A program made the position numbers and the translations under genes. Under the pieces are notes generated by a model. That model had not been told where the DNA came from. It ran no database searches and worked only from the letters and a program-made list of their open reading frames with translations. Below, piece by piece: positions 17,536-25,232 of a stretch of DNA of 58,666 nt (the stretch's first letter is position 1; each line of letters opens with the position of its first letter). Origin of the DNA: an uncultured Myroides sp. (GTDB lineage Bacteria > Bacteroidota > Bacteroidia > Flavobacteriales > Flavobacteriaceae); the NCBI GenBank assembly GCA_913777665.1, contig CAJYTF010000032.1, positions 1-58,666 of the forward strand, in the 5' to 3' direction.

Positions 17536-17562
17536 AAAAAATCACTCAATTGAGTGATTTTT
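17536..17562 (-). terminator. terminator downstream of the ABC exporter gene
   Basis: Perfect palindromic stem AAAAATCACTC / GAGTGATTTTT centred on CAATTG, followed by T/A tracts. It lies just after the ABC exporter stop and upstream of the DUF2975 cluster, insulating the two. Confidence 0.8.
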
Positions 17563-17578
17563 GAATATTATTTTATAT

Positions 17579-19417
17579 TTAACTTTCAAATGATTGCAAC
17601 GAAACTAACTTGGAATACGTACCGTTTTTAGCTAATAATTCGTCGTGTGTACCTTGTTCGGCAATTTCGCCACGATTCATTACCACAATTAAATCGGCTT
17701 TTTGAATGGTTGATAAACGGTGTGCAATAACAACAGATGTACGGTTTGCCATCATTTTTTCTAACGCATCTTGTACCAATCGTTCGCTTTCTGTATCTAA
17801 TGCCGATGTTGCTTCATCTAAAACCATAATCGGTGGATTCTTTAAAACTGCTCGAGCAATAGAAATACGTTGTTTTTGTCCGCCCGAAAGTTTTCCGCCG
17901 CCATCGCCAATATTTGTATTTATTCCTTCTGGCAAATGTTGCACAAACTCAAAGGCATTGGCGATTTTTAAGGCATCAATCACTTCGTCATCGCTAGCAT
18001 TTAATCTTCCAATTCTAACATTATCAGCAATACTGCCGTTAAACATAATGCTGTCTTGCGTTACCAAACCTAACTGATCGCGCAATGACACTAATTTAAT
18101 ATCCTTAATATTTGTACCGTCAATTAACAATTCGCCTTGTTCAACATCATAAAAACGCATCAGTAAATTGGCAATAGTACTTTTACCAGAACCCGACTGA
18201 CCAACCAATGCAACGGTTTTTCCTTTAGGAATTTCCAGATTGAAATTCTTTAAAACATCGTACTCGCCGTTGTAAGAAAAGGTAACATTTTTTATAGCGA
18301 TTTTATCATTGAAATTTTTTAATTCAACCGATTGATCTGTATCTCTGATAACATTTGGTGTATCCAATATTTCAAAAACACGTTCTGCAGCTGCCATACC
18401 GTTTTTAACCTGATAACTTGCTTTTGAAATAGCTTTTGCAGGAGTTAAAATATTGTAAGCCAAGCCAATATAAGCAATAAAATCAGATCCTTTTAAAGAT
18501 CCTTCTACCAAAACCAAATTTCCGCCATAAATTAGCAAAACACCAATAACCACAATTCCCATAAACTCGCTCATGGGCGATGCTAAATTATTTTTTTTGG
18601 CGATGGCATTTGTTAGGTTGTATAAACGATTAATAGAATCGTTAAAAATTTTTGAAAAATAGTTTTCTGCATTATACCCTTTTACCACTTTTAAGCCGGA
18701 AAGTGTTTCTTCGGTAATAGATATTAAATAACCGTTTTCTTGTTGTGCTCTGGTTGATTTTCCTTTTAAACTTTTACCAATTACCGAAATAATTAATGCT
18801 GATACTGGAATAAATATAAAAACGAAAATAGTTAGTTTCCAGCTTAAGGAAATCATTGCAATTAATGAGAAAATGATAGTCAAAGGTTCTTTTACGATTA
18901 ATTCTAAAATCATAAAAAACGAATTTTGAACTTCGTTCACATCGCCCAACATACGCGCCATCACGTCACCTTTACGCTTCTCGGAATAATAAGACACGGG
19001 TAACGAAATAATTTTAGTGAACATTTTTTCGCGTAAATCTCGCAAAACTCCGTTTTTAAGCTTGGTTAAATTTTGAAGGGCAAAATAATTCGATAAATTT
19101 TTAAGCAAAAAAGTAACTAATACCAAACCAACGGTTAGCATTAAGCCATATTGCACGCCATATTCGGTAGAATATTGATCTACATAGTACGAAATGTAGG
19201 TTTTCCAGTTTCCTAAAGCATCAAAAAATCCTTCGTATTTGGGTAAGGTAATTACTTTTTTTTTCTGCTCATCAAAAAGTACCGAAAGAACCGGCATGAT
19301 AAAAACCATTCCTAAAGTTCCAAACAGCGCGTATAGAACGTTAAACCCAATATTTGCAACAACATTGAATTTGTAATTTTTAGCAAATGGAAAAATCTTT
19401 TTTAAATTATCGTCCAT
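17579..19417 (-). CDS. MsbA-like ABC exporter (fused permease and ATPase)
   Basis: A 612-residue half-transporter: six-helix type I exporter domain (about 15-340) followed by an ATPase with Walker A GQSGSGKS at 406-413, signature LSGGQ at 510-514 and Walker B IMVLDEATS at 530-538. It would work as an inner-membrane homodimer. The similarity to MsbA and its operon with a phosphosugar mutase and, further upstream, a glycosyltransferase suggest export of a lipid or glycolipid; other substrates such as drugs or peptides cannot be ruled out. Its start overlaps the mutase stop by one base. Confidence 0.9.
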   Translation of the reverse strand: MDDNLKKIFPFAKNYKFNVVANIGFNVLYALFGTLGMVFIMPVLSVLFDEQKKKVITLPKYEGFFDALGNWKTYISYYVDQYSTEYGVQYGLMLTVGLVLVTFLLKNLSNYFALQNLTKLKNGVLRDLREKMFTKIISLPVSYYSEKRKGDVMARMLGDVNEVQNSFFMILELIVKEPLTIIFSLIAMISLSWKLTIFVFIFIPVSALIISVIGKSLKGKSTRAQQENGYLISITEETLSGLKVVKGYNAENYFSKIFNDSINRLYNLTNAIAKKNNLASPMSEFMGIVVIGVLLIYGGNLVLVEGSLKGSDFIAYIGLAYNILTPAKAISKASYQVKNGMAAAERVFEILDTPNVIRDTDQSVELKNFNDKIAIKNVTFSYNGEYDVLKNFNLEIPKGKTVALVGQSGSGKSTIANLLMRFYDVEQGELLIDGTNIKDIKLVSLRDQLGLVTQDSIMFNGSIADNVRIGRLNASDDEVIDALKIANAFEFVQHLPEGINTNIGDGGGKLSGGQKQRISIARAVLKNPPIMVLDEATSALDTESERLVQDALEKMMANRTSVVIAHRLSTIQKADLIVVMNRGEIAEQGTHDELLAKNGTYSKLVSLQSFES

Positions 19418-21147
19418 TAATTTAAATTCATATCGTTAATAATGCGTTGAATTTTATGGGTTAGATATTCATCGGCATCTTTTATTTCTTCAACGTTTTC
19501 AATAGGTGTGTTGGTGCTAAAGTAGAATTTGATCTTAGGCTCGGTTCCACTTGGGCGTGCGCAAATTTTAGATCCGTCTTCTAAATAATAAATCAACACG
19601 TTAGATTTTGGTAAGAACAAAGGCTCAGTTTCATTCGAAAACAAATTAGTAGCTATTGAACTTTGATAATCTTCTACAAAAACAACACGCTCACCAGCAA
19701 TTTCTTTAAGCGGATTGTTGCGTAATTCGGTCATCATTTTTGCGATTTCTTCGGCTCCGTCTTTTCCTTTTTTGGTTAACGAAATTAAATGTTCTTTGTA
19801 ATAACCAAAATCAGCATACAGGTTTTGCAGTTCTTTGTAAACCGATGAACCCGATGCTTTTGCAATAGCGGCAATTTCACAGATTAACAAGGTTGATGCA
19901 ACCGCATCTTTATCGCGAACGGCATCGCCTACCATGTAGCCGAAACTTTCTTCGCCGCCGCCGATAAACTTCTGCTCTGGGAAATCTTTAATAAATTTGG
20001 CAATCCATTTAAAACCGGTCAATCCAACTTTACAATCCACTTCGTAAGCTTCGGCAAGTGCCAAAATCATTGGAGTTGATACAATGGTTGATCCTACAAA
20101 ATGCCTTTTACCTTCTAATTTTCCGTCGCGTTTCCATTGTTCCAACAAAAAGGCAGTCATAACAACCATTGCCTGATTTCCGTTCAACAAAATCATTTTT
20201 CCTTCATTATCGCGAACCGCAATTCCCAATCGGTCAGAATCCGGATCTGTACCAATAACAATATCGGCATTTGTTTCGTTTGCCAGATCAATTGCCATTT
20301 TCAAAGCTTCAGGTTCTTCTGGGTTTGGCGATTTAACCGTAGGGAAATCTCCGTTTGGTTCAGCCTGTTCTGCCACAATAGACACATTAGTGTAACCCGC
20401 TTTTTCTAAAACATTCGGAATAGCTTTGATCGATGTACCGTGTAACGACGTGTAAACAATTTTTAAGTTTTCACGCGCACCTTCAGGAAGATTAAACGTA
20501 GCATTTTCTATTGATGATTGGGCAAAAGCTTCATCGATTTCTGTACCGATGTATTCGATTAATTCCGGATTTGATTCGAACAAAATATCCGAATAATCCA
20601 AACTGTCAATTACCTGAATAATTTCCTTGTCTTGCGGTGGAACCAACTGTCCGCCATCTTGCCAATATACTTTGTAACCGTTATATTCCGGTGGATTGTG
20701 CGATGCTGTTAAAACAATCCCTGCATGACAATTTAAGTATCGAACCGCAAAAGATAATTCCGGCGTAGGACGTAAATCTTCAAACAAAAAAACGTTGATT
20801 CCGTTTGCAGAAAAAACATCGGCAACAACTTTTGCCAACGATTTACTGTTGTGGCGGCAATCGTAAGCAATTGCTACTTTTATTTGTTCGTTTGGAAAAC
20901 TCTGTTTTAAATATTGAGATAATCCTTGTGTGTTTTTACCTAATGTGTATTTGTTGATTCGGTTGGTACCAACGCCCATAATTCCGCGCATTCCGCCGGT
21001 TCCGAATTCTAAATTGCGGTAAAAAGCGTCTTCTAATTCTTTTGGAGAAGAAGTCAGCAATTCTTTTACCAGGTTTTGCGTTTCAACATCAAAAGGATCT
21101 TGAATCCATTTGTTGCTGTGTTCTAATATGTTTTTTGGGATTTCCAT
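19417..21147 (-). CDS. phosphosugar mutase (phosphoglucomutase/phosphomannomutase family)
   Basis: A 576-residue alpha-D-phosphohexomutase that moves phosphate between C1 and C6 of a hexose. The active phosphoserine is in TASHNP (147-152, S149); the Mg-binding loop is GTDPDSDR (299-306); the sugar loop GGGEESFGY and the phosphate-binding RPSGTEPK follow. The length and long N-terminus are those of the PgcA-type branch, which handles glucose-1-phosphate. Supplies sugar-1-phosphate for glycan and envelope synthesis. One-base overlap with the downstream ABC exporter gene. Confidence 0.93.
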   Translation of the reverse strand: MEIPKNILEHSNKWIQDPFDVETQNLVKELLTSSPKELEDAFYRNLEFGTGGMRGIMGVGTNRINKYTLGKNTQGLSQYLKQSFPNEQIKVAIAYDCRHNSKSLAKVVADVFSANGINVFLFEDLRPTPELSFAVRYLNCHAGIVLTASHNPPEYNGYKVYWQDGGQLVPPQDKEIIQVIDSLDYSDILFESNPELIEYIGTEIDEAFAQSSIENATFNLPEGARENLKIVYTSLHGTSIKAIPNVLEKAGYTNVSIVAEQAEPNGDFPTVKSPNPEEPEALKMAIDLANETNADIVIGTDPDSDRLGIAVRDNEGKMILLNGNQAMVVMTAFLLEQWKRDGKLEGKRHFVGSTIVSTPMILALAEAYEVDCKVGLTGFKWIAKFIKDFPEQKFIGGGEESFGYMVGDAVRDKDAVASTLLICEIAAIAKASGSSVYKELQNLYADFGYYKEHLISLTKKGKDGAEEIAKMMTELRNNPLKEIAGERVVFVEDYQSSIATNLFSNETEPLFLPKSNVLIYYLEDGSKICARPSGTEPKIKFYFSTNTPIENVEEIKDADEYLTHKIQRIINDMNLN

Positions 21148-21205
21148 TGTATTTTTATTTGTCTATTCGTTTAACTGTTGATTCGTTTATTCGTCAGTTC
21201 GAGCT

Positions 21206-21224
21206 TGTCGAGAACTTCTCGACA
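21206..21224. repeat. short palindromic intergenic repeat (GTCGAGAA family, copy 1)
   Basis: Perfect inverted repeat TGTCGAGAA-C-TTCTCGACA. With its left flank (TCGTCAGTTCGAGC from 21191) it matches, in the opposite orientation, the element at 32384-32412. It sits in the 163-bp gap between the mutase and glycosyltransferase genes, which otherwise shows nothing. Confidence 0.65.
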
Positions 21225-21310
21225 CAATTTTCTTCGTTTTCACTACCAAAAATCAATCGAAGTAACGAAAGTTTAAAGACTTTTAATAATCATTTTTCCA
21301 GTTTTTTTTC

Positions 21311-22267
21311 TTAAATATTTAATTTTCCTGAAATTTTATAACGCGGTTCGTTGTTTTTTGTTCTAAGGATGATTTCGCCCAAGAAACCTGCCAAAAACAG
21401 CTGCGTACCTAATATCATTGCGGTAAGCGATATGTAAAACCACGGATTGTTTGCTACCAAAATTGCGGGTTCGTGCATAGAAAGCTTATACAATTTGTAA
21501 ACGCCGATAAACGCCGCACTGCAAAAACCTACAATGAACATGATAACGCCCAAAGCGCCGAACAAATGCATGGGTCTTTTGCCGAATTTTGATAAAAACC
21601 AAATGGTGATTAAATCTAAAAAGCCATTTACAAACCGACTCATTCCAAATTTTGAAACACCGTACTTGCGAGCCTGATGCTGTACTACTTTTTCACCGAT
21701 TTTATTGAAACCTGCATTTTTTGCCAACACAGGAATGTAACGGTGCATTTCGCCATAAACATCGATATTTTTAACCACTTTATTGCTGTAAGCCTTTAAA
21801 CCACAGTTAAAATCGTTTAGTTGAACGCCCGATGTTTTGCGTGCTGCCCAATTGAATAATTTTGAAGGAAGGTTTTTGGATACGATGGAATCATAGCGTT
21901 TCTTTTTCCAACCCGAAACTAAATCGAAATTTTGGTTGACGATCATGTGGTATAAATCGGGAATTTCATCGGGACTGTCCTGCAAATCGGCATCCATTGT
22001 AATAACAACATCGCCATTTGCAATGGCAAAACCTGCATGCAACGCTTGTGATTTTCCAAAGTTTTTCTGAAAACGGATTCCTTTTACATTGGCATCGTTT
22101 TTAGAAAGATCATCAATAATATCCCAAGACTCATCGGTGCTTCCATCATCAATAAAAACAACTTCGTACGAATAGTTGTGCTGCTGCATTACCTTTGTAA
22201 TCCAACGGTACAATTCGGGCAGCGATTCAGCTTCATTCAATAAAGGAATTAAAATCGTAAGGTTCAT
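21311..22267 (-). CDS. polyprenyl-phosphate-type glycosyltransferase family 2
   Basis: A 318-residue inner-membrane GT2 enzyme. The N-terminal GT-A domain carries VFIDDGSTDES (DDGSTD 40-45) and MDADLQDSPDEIPDL around 92-106, then two C-terminal transmembrane helices (about 235-260 and 275-300). This plan is that of DPM1/GtrB/ArnC, which load a sugar onto polyprenyl phosphate. The sugar is unknown. Its start overlaps the DUF4199 stop by one base, so they are coupled. Confidence 0.9.
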   Translation of the reverse strand: MNLTILIPLLNEAESLPELYRWITKVMQQHNYSYEVVFIDDGSTDESWDIIDDLSKNDANVKGIRFQKNFGKSQALHAGFAIANGDVVITMDADLQDSPDEIPDLYHMIVNQNFDLVSGWKKKRYDSIVSKNLPSKLFNWAARKTSGVQLNDFNCGLKAYSNKVVKNIDVYGEMHRYIPVLAKNAGFNKIGEKVVQHQARKYGVSKFGMSRFVNGFLDLITIWFLSKFGKRPMHLFGALGVIMFIVGFCSAAFIGVYKLYKLSMHEPAILVANNPWFYISLTAMILGTQLFLAGFLGEIILRTKNNEPRYKISGKLNI

Positions 22268-22815
22268 TATTGGTTTCTTGGTGTTGAAAGTTCTGATTTG
22301 TTTTTAAATGTCAATGCAATTAACAAACCTGCAATTGATGAACCTAAAATGGTTTGCGCGTAACTGAAAAATAATGTTTTTAATGAAAAATTATCATCGG
22401 CATTATTATTAACAACGCTGATTTTATCGTTAATTTCAGCTTCAGATAAATTTAAATCTTTACCAATTTTCTGCGTCATTTCAATCATTAGTTCATTGTT
22501 AACTATCTTTGCTTCTGGGTTTACAAAGTTGAACAAAATATATTGTATAATGTAGTTTGCCAGAAATCCTAAAACAATCATTATAAAAAAAGCGGTAAAA
22601 CCTTCTTTAAAAGTAATAAGGTTATTTAAGCGTCTTTTGGTAATCCAAACGCAGCAAATTCCTAAAATTAAGACAACAACCATATTTACAATGGTTAGGT
22701 ACGATTTTACGAATAACGTATAATCTGCAAAGAAAACAATTAGGTTAACCAATGCGTAGTAAGCCATTAAAATATAGCCAAATGTTAAACCTGTTGTTTT
22801 ACTGATAGTATTCAT
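22267..22815 (-). CDS. DUF4199 membrane protein
   Basis: A 182-residue protein with four predicted membrane helices (about 12-32, 40-58, 70-92, 146-168) and a soluble insertion rich in Glu/Lys/Asn between helices 3 and 4 (95-140). Matches the DUF4199 family, which in Flavobacteria is typically next to a GT2 glycosyltransferase as here. Function unknown; a helper in membrane glycan assembly is inferred only from the neighbour. A TATATTTG box lies on the minus strand at 22849 to 22842. Confidence 0.8.
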   Translation of the reverse strand: MNTISKTTGLTFGYILMAYYALVNLIVFFADYTLFVKSYLTIVNMVVVLILGICCVWITKRRLNNLITFKEGFTAFFIMIVLGFLANYIIQYILFNFVNPEAKIVNNELMIEMTQKIGKDLNLSEAEINDKISVVNNNADDNFSLKTLFFSYAQTILGSSIAGLLIALTFKNKSELSTPRNQ

Positions 22816-22841
22816 GGTTTTATGAATTTTATAAAATCTTA

Positions 22842-22849
22842 CAAATATA
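22842..22849 (-). promoter_or_regulatory. -7 promoter box for the DUF4199-glycosyltransferase operon
   Basis: Minus-strand TATATTTG, a full match to TAnnTTTG, 27 bp before the DUF4199 start. No clear -33. Confidence 0.45.
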
Positions 22850-22906
22850 CAAAAATAGGCGGTAGAAAATTTTGCTGTTTCATGATAAAAAAAGTATAAA
22901 GTTATG

Positions 22907-22937
22907 TTTGCAGATTAAAAATATGTTATTAAATTTG
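22907..22937 (+). promoter_or_regulatory. complete Bacteroidetes promoter for rpmE2
   Basis: TTTG at 22907-22910, 19-bp spacer, TAAATTTG at 22930-22937: the full -33/-7 pattern. It predicts a 5' leader of about 105 nt ahead of the L31 gene. Confidence 0.8.
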
Positions 22938-22967
22938 CATTCTGAAAAATAAACAATTACATAAAAA

Positions 22968-23023
22968 GCTGTTGTTTTGTTTATACCTTTTTGAAAGATA
23001 AAAGCATCAGAACAAGAAACAGC
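22968..23023 (+). ncRNA. candidate structured leader of the L31 mRNA
   Basis: Within the predicted rpmE2 leader, a GCTGTTGTTTTGTT arm (22968-22982) can pair, with one bulge, with AACAAGAAACAGC (23011-23023), enclosing an inner CTTT / AAAG stem. Ribosomal-protein leaders with such structure often bind the encoded protein. No covariation evidence is available to me. Confidence 0.4.
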
Positions 23024-23048
23024 CAATTAATTTAAAACAAGATTTACA

Positions 23049-23300
23049 ATGAAACAAGGTCTTCACCCAGAAAATTACAGATTAGTAGCGTTTAAAGATA
23101 TGTCTAACGATGACGTATTCATCACAAAATCAACAGTTGATACAAAAGAAACAATTGAAGTTGATGGAGTAGAGTACCCAGTTTATAAAATGGAGATTTC
23201 GCGTACATCGCACCCATTCTACACAGGTAAATCTAAATTAATTGATACAGCAGGTCGTATCGATAAATTCAAAAACAAATACGCTAAATTCAAAAAATAA
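23049..23300 (+). CDS. rpmE2: 50S ribosomal protein L31, zinc-free type B
   Basis: An 83-residue L31 of the type B (C-minus) form: it lacks the CxxC zinc motif and has the family start [11 protein letters not shown] and the [20 protein letters not shown] core. L31 bridges the two ribosomal subunits. In bacteria with two forms, type B replaces the zinc form under zinc shortage; in Flavobacteria it is commonly the only form, so zinc control should not be assumed. Own promoter, structured leader and terminator. Confidence 0.97.
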   Translation: MKQGLHPENYRLVAFKDMSNDDVFITKSTVDTKETIEVDGVEYPVYKMEISRTSHPFYTGKSKLIDTAGRIDKFKNKYAKFKK

Positions 23301-23322
23301 TTTTTGGATTCATCAAAATATC

Positions 23323-23350
23323 AAAGCCTTACTTTTTAGTAGGGCTTTTT
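23323..23350 (+). terminator. rpmE2 terminator
   Basis: AAAGCCTTACT / AGTAGGGCTTT stem with one G-U pair, followed by T5. Confidence 0.82.
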
Positions 23351-23412
23351 GTTTATATTTACCTTAACTTAATAAAAACTTTGTAACTTTAAGCCTTTAA
23401 AAAAGCATAAAA

Positions 23413-24585
23413 ATGAACTACATATTATACGACGGATCTGTGCGTAACAACCTGTTGCCGTTTACATTTACCCGACCTGTAGCCGATATCCGTATTGGAA
23501 TTTTAACCATTCGCGAAAAGTGGGAAAAGTATTTGGGAACTACAACAACTACGGTAACCGAAGAATATTTGTCTGATAAATTTCCGATGGTTGAAATGGC
23601 AGAAAACGTGATGATTAACGCATCGTTTTGTCCGAATGAAGTTTTGGTGGAGATGATTCAGTTTTTACAGCCAAATCAGGCAATTGTTCAAAACGATGAA
23701 ATTATTGCTTTTTACACCACAGATGAACAAGAAGAAGTAGTTTTTGATGATTATGATTTATTAGAAATCGAAGAAGATTGTTTACAGATAGAACATACCT
23801 GGGATATTTTTCAAAAGAACGATCAGGCAATTCGCGATGATTTTGAACTGCTTACACAAGACCGTAAATCGCAACCCATTCCTTCAACCGTAAATGTTTT
23901 AGGAGCCGAGAATATTTTTATTGAAGAAGGTGCTGTTTTAAACTTTTGTACCTTAAATGCCACAACCGGACCTATATATATTGGAAAAGATACCGAAATT
24001 ATGGAAGGATCTGTAATTCGCGGACCGTTTGCGTTGTGTGATCATGCGCAAGTTAAATTGGCGACAAAAATTTACGGTGCAACAACAGTTGGTCCGCATT
24101 CTCGTGTAGGTGGAGAAGTGAACAATTCGGTTCTTTTTGCGTATTCAAACAAAGGGCACGATGGATTTTTAGGAAATGCCGTTTTGGGCGAATGGTGTAA
24201 TATTGGTGCAGATAGTAACAATTCTAACCTAAAAAATAATTACGAATCGGTTAAATTATGGAATTACGATACCGAACGTTTTGAAAATACCGGTTTGCAG
24301 TTTTGCGGTTTAATGATGGGCGATCACAGTAAATGCGGAATCAACACCATGTTTAATACAGGAACGGTGGTTGGCGTTGCTGCAAACATATTTGGAGCAG
24401 GTTTTCCAAGAAATTACATTCCGAATTTTACATGGGGTGGCGCACAAGGAACACAACCATATTTGCCGGTAAAAGCTTTTGAAACCGCTAAAATTGTTAT
24501 GAGTCGCCGTAATATTGATTTTACCGATTTAGATGAAGATATTTTAACCCACATTTTTAACGAAACTAAAGAGTGGCAGAAATAG
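23413..24585 (+). CDS. GlmU-like sugar nucleotidyltransferase
   Basis: A 390-residue protein of the GlmU-family group found throughout Bacteroidetes. The N-terminal part (to about 170) is a degenerate nucleotidyltransferase domain, with LLPFTFTRPVADIRIG near residue 14 in place of the classical G-G-x-G-T-R-L loop. The C-terminal half is a left-handed beta-helix of hexapeptide repeats (about 175-340), as in acyltransferases. Because the GlmU loop is altered, the real reaction (nucleotide-sugar synthesis or acetyl transfer) is open. Likely part of envelope sugar metabolism. Confidence 0.85.
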   Translation: MNYILYDGSVRNNLLPFTFTRPVADIRIGILTIREKWEKYLGTTTTTVTEEYLSDKFPMVEMAENVMINASFCPNEVLVEMIQFLQPNQAIVQNDEIIAFYTTDEQEEVVFDDYDLLEIEEDCLQIEHTWDIFQKNDQAIRDDFELLTQDRKSQPIPSTVNVLGAENIFIEEGAVLNFCTLNATTGPIYIGKDTEIMEGSVIRGPFALCDHAQVKLATKIYGATTVGPHSRVGGEVNNSVLFAYSNKGHDGFLGNAVLGEWCNIGADSNNSNLKNNYESVKLWNYDTERFENTGLQFCGLMMGDHSKCGINTMFNTGTVVGVAANIFGAGFPRNYIPNFTWGGAQGTQPYLPVKAFETAKIVMSRRNIDFTDLDEDILTHIFNETKEWQK

Positions 24586-24595
24586 ATAATTGAGT

Positions 24596-24715
24596 TGCCT
24601 AAAGAGTTCTTTACATGTCAAGCTGAACTTGTTTCAGCTTCGCACATTTTTTCATATCTAAATAATGAGATTACGGATCAAGTCCGGAATGACAAAAGGA
24701 AATGCTTTTTAGGCA
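24596..24715. repeat. MITE-like intergenic element with terminal inverted repeats
   Basis: Bounded by TGCCTAAAGAG (24596-24606) and CTTTTTAGGCA (24705-24715), a 10-of-11 inverted repeat. Inside are an AAGCTGAA...TTCAGCTT hairpin (24618-24640) and a CGGA-TCAAG-TCCG hairpin next to GGAATGACA, both like the short palindromes scattered in Flavobacteria genomes. No coding sequence. Confidence 0.6.
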
Positions 24716-24722
24716 GCTGCTT

Positions 24723-25226
24723 TTATTTTTCTATTTTATAAATTACAGCTTCTTTATTTTCAAACACGCAATCGGTTTCATAAACCAAACCAATTTTTTC
24801 CAATACTTTTATTGATGCTGTATTTTCTTTCATTGCACGTCCAATTATTCGGTTTAATTTTAAAACTTCAAAACCATATTGTAAACAAGCAGTTGCACTT
24901 TCGGTAGCGTAACCTTTGTTCCATTCTTCTTCAAAAAAGCGAAAACCTATATCCGTTTCATTTTCTAATTTGTCATACTTCAGCCCACACCAACCTATAA
25001 ATTCATTATTACTTTTATTAATCACAGCCCATCGACCATAGCCATTTGTCTTATAATCGTTGTAGTTTTCTAAAAACGATTTTGCTTCATCAATACTTTT
25101 AAAGGCAGTATTTCCGGTATATCTAATTACATTTGGATTTAAATTCAGTTGATAGAACTTTTTTTCAGCATCATCTAAAATAAATTCCCTTAAAAGCAAT
25201 CTTTCGGTTTCAATAATAAATTTCAT
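24723..25226 (-). CDS. GNAT-family N-acetyltransferase (RimJ/RimL-like)
   Basis: A 167-residue acetyltransferase. The N-terminal ETERLLLREF motif is that of the RimJ/RimL group, followed by IGFRFFEEEWNKGYATE with the acetyl-CoA pyrophosphate-binding loop (EWNKGYATES), and the catalytic region NTASIKVLEKIG at about 137-148. Substrate cannot be deduced. Seven bases separate it from the outer-membrane protein gene upstream on the same strand, so probably co-transcribed. Confidence 0.9.
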   Translation of the reverse strand: MKFIIETERLLLREFILDDAEKKFYQLNLNPNVIRYTGNTAFKSIDEAKSFLENYNDYKTNGYGRWAVINKSNNEFIGWCGLKYDKLENETDIGFRFFEEEWNKGYATESATACLQYGFEVLKLNRIIGRAMKENTASIKVLEKIGLVYETDCVFENKEAVIYKIEK

Positions 25227-25232
25227 ACTACA

